From contig CANNLB010000036.1 in the NCBI GenBank assembly GCA_947505565.1, forward strand, positions 1 to 9,415: a DNA stretch of 9,415 nucleotides. The letters are read 5' to 3'. Positions 1-5,200 of the stretch are shown here, piece after piece. A program made the position numbers and the translations under genes. The stretch is from Acidobacteriota bacterium. Its GTDB lineage: Bacteria > Acidobacteriota > Terriglobia > Bryobacterales > Bryobacteraceae. Position 1 is the stretch's first letter. Each line of letters opens with the position of its first letter. Below the pieces are notes generated by a model. It did no database searches, was not told where the DNA came from, and saw nothing but the letters and a program-made list of their open reading frames with translations.

Positions 1-2
1 CC

Positions 3-779
3 GATCTGGTGTTCGCGATGGCCAAGGGGCTCGTGGAGACACTGGTCATTGATCGGATTCCAGAGAAAGCTCGGGTGGACGAATGGGACCTAGCCGGCTT
101 GGATTCAGATATTCTTACCCGTTTTGGCGTATCGATCGATAGTTCCGGGTACAAAGAGATGAGTCGCGAGGAGCTCGAAGATGATATTTTCGAGCTCCTC
201 AAGATCCGTTACGAGCAGAAAGAGCAATTAATCGGTCCGGACTATATTCGCGACGCGGAACGCATTATCATGTTGAATGTCATCGATAACCAGTGGAAGG
301 ACCACTTACTATCGATGGATCATCTGAAAGAAGGCATCGGGATGCGGGCCTACGGGCAAAAAGATCCGTTGCTTGAATATAAGAAAGAATCTTTCACGCT
401 GTTCCAGGACATGATGGATCGGATTGAGGATGAGACGCTTCGGTACCTCTACTTCATGCAGGTGGCCGAGGATGATCGTCCGCAGATGCCGTTCGTCCGT
501 GACCCGGACGATGAAGAAGAGTCTTACCTGCCGACAGAAGAACCGGAGCCGGCTCCAAAGCCGGTTGACCAGAAGGCCGCACGGGCTTCGATTGCCGAGT
601 TTACCCGGAAGATCGAGAAGAAGAAGGAAAAAGAGCTGGCGGACCTCCAATTCATCGGAGGTTCGGTTTCGTCGGCACCGCAGACGCCTGTTGTGGCGTC
701 TAAGAAAGTGGGCCGTAACGATCCGTGTTTCTGCGGAAGCGGCAAAAAGTACAAAAAATGTCACGGAATCAACGAGTAG
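3..779 (+). CDS. secA: Preprotein translocase ATPase SecA, C-terminal part (5' end outside window)
   Basis: SecA is the ATP-driven motor that pushes unfolded preproteins through SecYEG at the inner membrane. Only the last 258 codons are present; the nucleotide-binding domains lie upstream of the window. The visible part starts in the helical wing/scaffold region ('ARVDEWDLAGLDSDI'), continues through the helical scaffold signature (VIDNQWKDHLLSMD, then GIGMRAYGQKDPLLEYK), then an acidic, proline-rich linker (DPDDEEESYLPTEEPEPAP) and a lysine-rich helix. It ends with the zinc-binding SEC-C tail 'VGRNDPCFCGSGKKYKKCHG', whose CxCx8CH ligands are encoded at 726-764. That tail binds SecB and ribosomes in SecA proteins of other bacteria. 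The retained tail and undisturbed frame argue for an intact, functional gene. Its codon use is less extreme in G/C-ending codons than that of the genes downstream. The stop TGA-free end is TAG at 777-779, inside the next gene. Confidence 0.97.
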   Translation, partial: DLVFAMAKGLVETLVIDRIPEKARVDEWDLAGLDSDILTRFGVSIDSSGYKEMSREELEDDIFELLKIRYEQKEQLIGPDYIRDAERIIMLNVIDNQWKDHLLSMDHLKEGIGMRAYGQKDPLLEYKKESFTLFQDMMDRIEDETLRYLYFMQVAEDDRPQMPFVRDPDDEEESYLPTEEPEPAPKPVDQKAARASIAEFTRKIEKKKEKELADLQFIGGSVSSAPQTPVVASKKVGRNDPCFCGSGKKYKKCHGINE

Positions 780-1795
780 CCGCGTTTTTGTTCGCGTTTT
801 GGCCACTTTCGGCGGCATTGCTGCCGGAGGGGCTGGAGCTGCACTCCCGGAAGTTGACGGCACCGCTGGTTGCGGCGGACCCGGCGCTATGGAAAGAGTA
901 TGGCTTCCAAGAGGGCGAGAGCGCAGTTTACGAAGGGAAGGGAAAAGCGGACGACAAGGGCGTTTTTGGCCCGATGAAGACTTTTTCCGTTTCGGCGTGG
1001 CGTCTGCGGGATTCGACGTCGGCGCTCGCGTTATGGCAGCTTTTAAGGCCGACCGATGCGAAGCCGGTGGCGGAGGCGGCGACGAATGTCGCGGCGCGTT
1101 CGGGCGGGCGTTTGTTGCTCGCCTACGGCAACTATGTACTTCAGTTTGAGGGGTATACGCCGGAGAACGAGACGGTGCATCAGTTAGTGCTGCATTTACC
1201 TCGGTTTGAAAGGGCGGCGTTGCCGGCGTTGGCTGGCTTTCTGCCGGTGGAGGCGCGGGTGGCGAATTCGGAGCGTTTAATCGTCGGGCCGGTCGGCTTA
1301 GAGCGGTTTGCGGGGCAGGTTCCGCCTTCTGTGGTGGCGTTTCAGTACGATACCGAAGGCGTAGTGGGGCGATTTGTGGATCGGGATGGGCCGGTGGACT
1401 TGGTTGTATTCGCTTACCCGAATCACCAGATTGCGCAGAAGCAGATCGCGGCCTACCAGAATTTGGCGGGACTGACGGCGTCGCGGAACGGTCCGCTGGT
1501 GGGGGTGGTTCTGAAGACGCCGAACGCGGATGCGGCGCAACGGGTGCTCGCGCAGGTTCGCTATGAGGCCACGATCACGATCAACTCGAAGCCGGCACCG
1601 CCGAAAGAGAATATTGGCGACATGATTTTGGCGATAGCGCAGCTGGCCGGGGTGTTGATTGGTGGGGCGCTGGTGGCGGGATTACTGTTCGCCGGGATTC
1701 GGTTGGCGACGGGCGGAGGATTCGGCAACATTCGAGGAAGGCAGGAAGAGGTTGTGTCGCTTTCGATCGACCGAGATGTGTCCAAACGCCCGTAA
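758..1795 (+). CDS. Exported, C-terminally membrane-anchored protein, DUF6599-like
   Basis: This is a protein of 345 aa with no assigned function. The ATG at 758 gives a credible Sec signal (residues 1-20: short basic MSRNQR, then a hydrophobic stretch ending LSA). An in-frame GTG at 725 would add a charged peptide before it and is less likely. The mature part begins 'LLPEGLELHSRK' and has a 'WKEYGFQEGESAVYEG' segment (residues 45-60) followed by an 'F.VSAWRLRDSTSALALW' segment, which by eye resembles the acidobacterial DUF6599 family; this family call is from memory and unverified. A strongly hydrophobic segment at about 286-316 followed by a basic tail (RGRQEE, SKRP) suggests a periplasmic body with a C-terminal membrane anchor. 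The start overlaps the secA end by 22 bp, so the two genes are probably co-transcribed, perhaps translationally coupled. No catalytic motif or cysteine is visible. Confidence 0.85.
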   Translation: MSRNQRVAAFLFAFWPLSAALLPEGLELHSRKLTAPLVAADPALWKEYGFQEGESAVYEGKGKADDKGVFGPMKTFSVSAWRLRDSTSALALWQLLRPTDAKPVAEAATNVAARSGGRLLLAYGNYVLQFEGYTPENETVHQLVLHLPRFERAALPALAGFLPVEARVANSERLIVGPVGLERFAGQVPPSVVAFQYDTEGVVGRFVDRDGPVDLVVFAYPNHQIAQKQIAAYQNLAGLTASRNGPLVGVVLKTPNADAAQRVLAQVRYEATITINSKPAPPKENIGDMILAIAQLAGVLIGGALVAGLLFAGIRLATGGGFGNIRGRQEEVVSLSIDRDVSKRP

Positions 1796-1838
1796 CCGCG
1801 TGTAGTTTCTAGAGGTTGGCGATAAATAGATCGATTTC

Positions 1839-1856
1839 GCACAGGTTGTGCACAGG
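1839..1856 (+). repeat. GCACAGG direct repeat, 11-bp period, enclosing TGTGCACA palindrome
   Basis: GCACAGG occurs at 1839-1845 and again at 1850-1856, so the copies lie on the same helix face, about one turn apart. The 8-bp palindrome TGTGCACA lies at 1847-1854. The arrangement looks like a protein-binding site about 100 bp upstream of the promoter-like element. TTGTGCACA is one mismatch from the DnaA-box pattern TTWTNCACA, but there is no box cluster, so I do not call an origin. Confidence 0.3.
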
Positions 1857-1945
1857 ATTTAAACAGTATTGCCCCTAGCTGAATGGTTCTCCAAGTTGTT
1901 GAAATAAAATGACTTATTGTGGTAAAAAAACGTCTATTTTTTTGC

Positions 1946-1974
1946 TTGACTCTTTCCTTCCTAGGCCGTAACAT
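1946..1974 (+). promoter_or_regulatory. Predicted sigma70-type promoter, TTGACT-17-TAACAT
   Basis: The -35 box TTGACT (1946-1951) matches the consensus at 5 of 6 positions and the -10 box TAACAT (1969-1974) at 4 of 6, with the optimal 17-bp spacer. A-run and T-run sequence just upstream could act as an UP element. Transcription would start near 1981 and run rightward, yet no gene on that strand follows before 3499, so the promoter appears to serve an RNA. A weaker alternative, TTGAAA-18-TAAAAA, lies at 1899-1928. Confidence 0.45.
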
Positions 1975-2036
1975 CCAATCACATACCAGATTCGTGGCGT
2001 TGCGATGCCATCGAGCCTGATTCTCCCTAAAACATC

Positions 2037-2055
2037 CCGACGGCGATCCTGTCGG
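2037..2055 (-). terminator. Possible leftward terminator of the phosphatase gene
   Basis: Read on the minus strand, a 7-bp hairpin (CCGACAG/CGCCGTCGG side, one wobble pair) is followed after four bases by TTTT, about 60 nt beyond the phosphatase stop codon. The T run is short and displaced, so this is a weak call. The same hairpin would also be the middle one of the candidate plus-strand RNA. Confidence 0.25.
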
Positions 2056-2066
2056 TAATGTCCGAG

Positions 2067-2100
2067 AGGCCCTGCGTGATTTCGGGGCCTTTAGGTTTTT
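2067..2100 (+). terminator. Rightward intrinsic terminator-like hairpin
   Basis: AGGCCCTG (2067-2074) pairs with CGGGGCCT (2083-2090) over 8 bp, including one G-U pair, around an 8-nt loop. TTAGGTTTTT follows. The T tract is interrupted by AGG, so strength is uncertain. On the opposite strand the hairpin has no T tail, so it is directional. It could end the candidate RNA or transcripts coming from the secA operon. Confidence 0.45.
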
Positions 2101-2112
2101 CCTGGTCAGGCG

Positions 2113-3453
2113 TTATTTTTTGATCTGGAAGCGATCGATTTCCTTGCCGGTGCCGTCGAGTTGGCGGAAGGTTAGTTGCTTTCCCTTGAGGTCGAGGATG
2201 CTGAGGCTATGTGTTTTTGACACAAAGCGTTTGGTGAATTCCTGCCAAGTGGCGGGATTACCTTCTTGTTCGGGGTTGTAGAGTCCCGCGCCGCCGGCCC
2301 CGGTGACGATGTAGGTGACACCCTTGGGTTTACCCTGGTCGGCGTAGGATTTGTCGAGGGTCCAATGCCCGTCGACTTCGCCTTTCTTGGCTCCGGGGCC
2401 GGAGGGGGCGAAGGTCATGGGGAAGGTACGCTGGTAGTTGTGGACGTGGCCGCTGAAGACGATGTCGACGCCGTGCTTTTCAAAGACAGGCGCTAGCCAG
2501 CGCAACTGTTGTTCGGAGAAGTGGGCTTTGGAGGAGTTAAAGCCGGGTTGATGGAAGCCGACGAAGCGCCAGGTGGATTTCTTCCCTTTGGCGAGGTCGG
2601 CTTCGAGCCAGGCGAGGAGGGCGGGATCTTTCCAGTCGACATAGCCGTTGCCGTCGAGCATGGTCCAGTGGGCGTTGCCGTTGTCGAAGGAGTAGTTGGC
2701 GGCTTTTGGAAATGCCGTTCCGGCACTTTCGAGAATGGTGGGGACCCATTTTCCGGTCAGTTTAGGCTGGTTCTGGGAGCCGAGAGCGGGGCCGTTGGCG
2801 GGCTGCTTCCAATAGAGGAAATAGGCCTGGGCGTCGGGGAATTTGTCGGTGTCGGTGGTGACGGTGTCATGGTTGCCGGGGACGACGGCGAAGAGGCGCT
2901 GCTGCATGAGGGATACGCCGTTTTTGGAATCCTGCTCGGCGTTGTAGATGGGGTAATGATTCTTGCGGTACTCGGAGACGAGTCCGCGGCCGTAGACGAC
3001 GTCGCCGACGATGAAGACCCAGTCGGGTTTGGCCTGGGCCATCTGCCAGGCGATTTCGCGCTGAGAGGTGTTGTCCTGGCCGCTGTCTCCGAAGATTACG
3101 ACGCGGGAGGGTTGGAGGGCGGATTGACGGGCGCGGCCCTTGGCTTGGAAGACGGCCTTCCCGTCTCTAGAGACGGTGTAGGGGAAATCGGTTCCGGGGC
3201 GGAGTCCGGAGAGTTCTGCGGAGTAGACAAAGTGCTGAGACACGGAGGTGGCGCCGATTTTCTGTACTTTGGCGGGGACGGGCTTGCCTTTGGGGCCGGT
3301 GACAGAGAAGTTGCTCGGGGCGGCGGTATGCCAGACGATGGTGATGCGGGTAGGGTCGGTTGGGGCGTCGCCGAGTTGGAGGTAGGGCTTGACGAGGAAC
3401 GGGTCTTGGGCGAAGAGAAGGGCGGCGGAGAGAAAGAGAAGTAAAAAATGCAT
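2113..3453 (-). CDS. Secreted purple acid phosphatase (metallophosphoesterase)
   Basis: A 446-aa exported metalloenzyme predicted to hydrolyse phosphomonoesters outside the cytoplasm with a binuclear Fe/metal centre. A Sec signal (MHFLLLFLSAALLFA, then Q16) supports the ATG at 3453; in-frame codons upstream add a basic, proline-rich stretch unlike a signal peptide. Residues about 17-105 form the fibronectin-like N-terminal domain of the family ('PYLQLGDAPTDPTRITIVW'). The catalytic domain carries all five family motifs: GDSG (D123), GDVVY (D151, with the colour-giving Y154), GNHD (N194, H195), VGFH (H301) and GHVH (H336, H338). Length and motif spacing fit a full, active enzyme. It is divergent from the DUF3299 lipoprotein gene across 45 bp and convergent with the secA operon. 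No clear Shine-Dalgarno is seen. A role in phosphate scavenging is inferred from the family; I see no recognisable Pho box. Confidence 0.93.
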   Translation of the reverse strand: MHFLLLFLSAALLFAQDPFLVKPYLQLGDAPTDPTRITIVWHTAAPSNFSVTGPKGKPVPAKVQKIGATSVSQHFVYSAELSGLRPGTDFPYTVSRDGKAVFQAKGRARQSALQPSRVVIFGDSGQDNTSQREIAWQMAQAKPDWVFIVGDVVYGRGLVSEYRKNHYPIYNAEQDSKNGVSLMQQRLFAVVPGNHDTVTTDTDKFPDAQAYFLYWKQPANGPALGSQNQPKLTGKWVPTILESAGTAFPKAANYSFDNGNAHWTMLDGNGYVDWKDPALLAWLEADLAKGKKSTWRFVGFHQPGFNSSKAHFSEQQLRWLAPVFEKHGVDIVFSGHVHNYQRTFPMTFAPSGPGAKKGEVDGHWTLDKSYADQGKPKGVTYIVTGAGGAGLYNPEQEGNPATWQEFTKRFVSKTHSLSILDLKGKQLTFRQLDGTGKEIDRFQIKK

Positions 3454-3479
3454 GGTTGCATCTAGGGTAACAATGCGGG

Positions 3480-3501
3480 ATTGCAATACCATAACGTTAT
3501 G
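3480..3501. promoter_or_regulatory. Two adjacent palindromes in the divergent intergenic gap
   Basis: ATTGCAAT (3480-3487) and CATAACGTTATG (3490-3501) are both perfect palindromes, of 8 and 12 bp, three bases apart. The second ends in the ATG start codon of the DUF3299 gene. The gap between the two divergent start codons is only 45 bp, so a dimeric regulator bound here would block or control both genes. That role is an inference from position and symmetry. Confidence 0.35.
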
Positions 3502-4014
3502 CGGAGACGTGAATTGTTGGCGATGGCGGGGGGGGGGCTGGTAGGGTGTTCGAAGCCGGAGGCGGAGGCGCCGCGGAAGATTCACGTGCCGCGGGCAGTG
3601 TCGACGATGCCGGAGTTGCCGGCGACGGAGGCGGGGAGCGACGAGAAGGGATTTGCCGAGATCACTTGGCCGATGTTGCGTGGGCTGGATACGCGGACGG
3701 GACTGGCGAATCCGCTACTCGAGTTGGTGGCGGGAACGGATGTGAAACTGGCCGGGTATATGGTTCCGTTCGATGACGGTTTTGAAGAGGTCACCGAGTT
3801 CTTGCTGGTGCCGACGGCGGGGGCTTGCGTGCATACGCCGCCTCCGCCGACCAACCAGATCGTCTATGCGACGATGACAACGGGTCGGGCTGCGAAGGTG
3901 GAGCAGGTTTTTAGCGTTTGGGTGAGCGGTCGGTTGGAGATTGCGTCGACCGATAGCCCGTACGGCCAGGCTGGGTTCAAGCTGGGGGCGGTGAAGGTGG
4001 AACGACGTGGTTAA
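3499..4014 (+). CDS. DUF3299 family lipoprotein
   Basis: A 171-aa protein, predicted to be lipid-anchored and exported, of unknown function. The start ATG at 3499 gives MRRRELLAMAGGGLVGC, in which RRRELL is Tat-like and LVGC is a lipobox with lipidated C17. A TTG at 3481 would only add six residues. The body carries the DUF3299 signature: a WPMLRGLD segment (57-64), 'GYMVPFD' (86-92) and the strongly conserved block at 100-123 with C110, H112 and a PPPPTNQ turn. The pair C110/H112 followed by polyproline is the most likely functional site. I recall relatives in other phyla near metal-responsive transport genes, but nothing here confirms that. Its end overlaps the convergent hydrolase gene at a shared TTAA. 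A G10 run in the signal-peptide codons is described separately. Confidence 0.85.
   Translation: MRRRELLAMAGGGLVGCSKPEAEAPRKIHVPRAVSTMPELPATEAGSDEKGFAEITWPMLRGLDTRTGLANPLLELVAGTDVKLAGYMVPFDDGFEEVTEFLLVPTAGACVHTPPPPTNQIVYATMTTGRAAKVEQVFSVWVSGRLEIASTDSPYGQAGFKLGAVKVERRG
3528..3537 (+). repeat. G10 homopolymer inside the lipoprotein signal sequence
   Basis: Ten consecutive Gs encode the end of A10 and G11-G13 of the DUF3299 lipoprotein, just before the lipobox. Loss of one G would bring a TAG at 3542-3544 into frame almost at once. Gain of one G would shift to a frame that stops at 3774-3776. Such tracts are slippage-prone in other bacteria; phase variation here is only inferred. Confidence 0.9.
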
Positions 4015-5162
4015 GCTTTGAGCCAGCGATCGAACCAGGCGAAGGCATCCTTCTGCATGGGGGCGTCGAATTTGTGTGGCCCGTCGTAGAAATTAGCTTT
4101 GTAGCGGTCGGCGGCACCGGCCTTTTTGTAGACCTCGGTGAGGATGCGGTCGGCGCGCTCCATTTCCGGCAGAGTGAAGAGGGTGTCCTGGCGATTGTTG
4201 AGGACTAGGACGGGATTGGGGGCGGATAGGCCGAGTATCTCGGGGTAGTCGAGATCTTTCGGGAGTCCGGGCACGTAACACATCCAGGTATGGGTGTGGC
4301 ACTTATTGAGTAAGTAATCGCGCCAGGTGGTCATCATGCCGACGGCGACTGAGCAGCGGATGCGTTCGTCGGCGCCCGCGAGCATGACGGTGCGGAGGCC
4401 GCCGCCGGAGAGGCCGGCGCAGCCGAGTCGGGTGGGGTCGACGTCGGGCCGGGCGGCTAGGTAGTCGAGGGCGCGTTGGTCGTCATAGACAAAGGCCCCG
4501 GGCCAAGTGAGGCCGCCGGAGAAGAGGCTCTTGGCGACGACGTGCTCATGGTTGGCAGCCCATTGGTTGTATCTGACGATTTCGTCTTCGGCCTCGGGGT
4601 TGGCTTCGACCATGTTATTCCGGATGTTAGCGGGCACATCGGCCCAGCGGACTCGGCGGCTGCCGAAGGTGAAGGTATCGTGGACGATGACGACGTAGCC
4701 GCGGCGGGCGAGTTCGTTGGCCCAGGCGAAGCCACCGTAGTAATGATCCTGGTGGCGAATCATCAACGGGTGAGGGTCGCGGGACATGCGGGTAATTTTG
4801 CGAAGTCCGAAGTACTTGTTGCCGCCGTGATCGTGGAGGCCGACGATGCCGGGGAGTTTTCCGGTGGCTTTGGCTGGCTTGAGGACGAGGGCTTCGGTGG
4901 GGGGGCCGTAGGGCAATTGCCACTTGAGGTGCTCGATTTCGAGGCCGTCGAATTCAAGGTGGTGTTCGACGATGGGTCGCGGTGAGGCGGGCGGGGCGGG
5001 GGAAGCGATGGCTTCGTGGAAGCGGGCCCGGGCGACGGCACGCCACGCGTTCACATCCTGAAACATAGGATGTCGGAAAGAGAGCCGGGGCGGGTCGGGG
5101 ATAGTTCCCGCAGCCCATTCACCATACGCGCCGAGCATATTCGGAGTCATGGATTGGATCAT
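4011..5162 (-). CDS. Cytoplasmic alpha/beta hydrolase (acetylxylan esterase / dienelactone hydrolase-like)
   Basis: A 383-aa serine hydrolase with no signal peptide, so probably cytoplasmic. The fold markers are in order: an N-terminal helical lead-in (about 1-60), beta strand and oxyanion segment 'GIVGLHDHGGNKYFG' (105-119), nucleophile elbow GLSGG with S252, acid D326 in 'LNNRQDTLF', and catalytic H363 in 'DGPHKF'. This matches the large alpha/beta-hydrolase groups annotated as acetylxylan esterase or prolyl-oligopeptidase-like, but the substrate cannot be read from sequence. A loop with H289, H291 and C295 between the nucleophile and the acid may shape the pocket. Starts at residues 1 and 5 (5162 or 5150) are both possible; neither has a clear ribosome-binding site. 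The gene is divergent from dsbD (38 bp) and tail-to-tail with the lipoprotein gene, so it is probably transcribed alone. Confidence 0.88.
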   Translation of the reverse strand: MIQSMTPNMLGAYGEWAAGTIPDPPRLSFRHPMFQDVNAWRAVARARFHEAIASPAPPASPRPIVEHHLEFDGLEIEHLKWQLPYGPPTEALVLKPAKATGKLPGIVGLHDHGGNKYFGLRKITRMSRDPHPLMIRHQDHYYGGFAWANELARRGYVVIVHDTFTFGSRRVRWADVPANIRNNMVEANPEAEDEIVRYNQWAANHEHVVAKSLFSGGLTWPGAFVYDDQRALDYLAARPDVDPTRLGCAGLSGGGLRTVMLAGADERIRCSVAVGMMTTWRDYLLNKCHTHTWMCYVPGLPKDLDYPEILGLSAPNPVLVLNNRQDTLFTLPEMERADRILTEVYKKAGAADRYKANFYDGPHKFDAPMQKDAFAWFDRWLKA

Positions 5163-5200
5163 AGCGTAACTTGACGTGAGAGAATGGCGAATAGCAACCC

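Larger units (their letters stand above)
1981..2100 (+). ncRNA. Candidate small RNA of about 120 nt
   Basis: This is inferred from a promoter-like element ending at 1974, a run of three local hairpins, and a terminator-like end. Hairpin 1 is at 1994-2011 (TGGCGT/ATGCCA plus a G-U pair, loop TGCG). Hairpin 2 is at 2037-2055 (CCGACGG/CTGTCGG with one G-U pair, 5-nt loop). Hairpin 3 is at 2067-2090. I cannot assign it to a known family: I see no 4.5S, tmRNA or riboswitch core that I recognise. It may instead be part of a 3' untranslated region of either flanking gene. Its 3' end would come within about 15 nt of the stop codon of the convergent phosphatase gene, so a readthrough product would be antisense to that mRNA. 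Confidence 0.3.
1796..2112. other. 317-bp non-coding gap between converging genes
   Basis: No protein-coding frame here looks real. The first half is unusually A/T-rich for this window, with an A7 and a T7 run at 1924-1943. It contains a repeated GCACAGG pair and then a promoter-like element. The second half contains three small hairpins, listed separately. No convincing terminator is visible directly after the gene ending at 1795, so its transcript may run to the hairpin at 2067-2090. Confidence 0.7.

Noticed and set aside
725..757. Upstream GTG start for the gene after secA
   Set aside because: It would place a charged peptide before an already complete signal peptide and deepen the overlap with secA.
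309..863. A 184-codon open frame on the minus strand over the secA end
   Set aside because: It is arginine- and leucine-rich without any domain, and the opposite strand is unmistakable SecA.
1839..1945. Possible replication origin, from a DnaA-box-like site in A/T-rich DNA
   Set aside because: There is only one imperfect box and no dnaA, dnaN or other origin-linked gene.
2509..3444. A 311-codon open frame on the plus strand, opposite the phosphatase gene
   Set aside because: It is glycine-, valine- and glutamate-rich low-complexity sequence, as expected from reading G-rich codons backwards. The opposite strand has a complete enzyme with all five motifs.
5169..5200. TTGACG at 5171-5176 as the -35 box of a dsbD promoter
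   Set aside because: No acceptable -10 box lies 16-18 bp downstream; that position falls on the bases just before the start codon.
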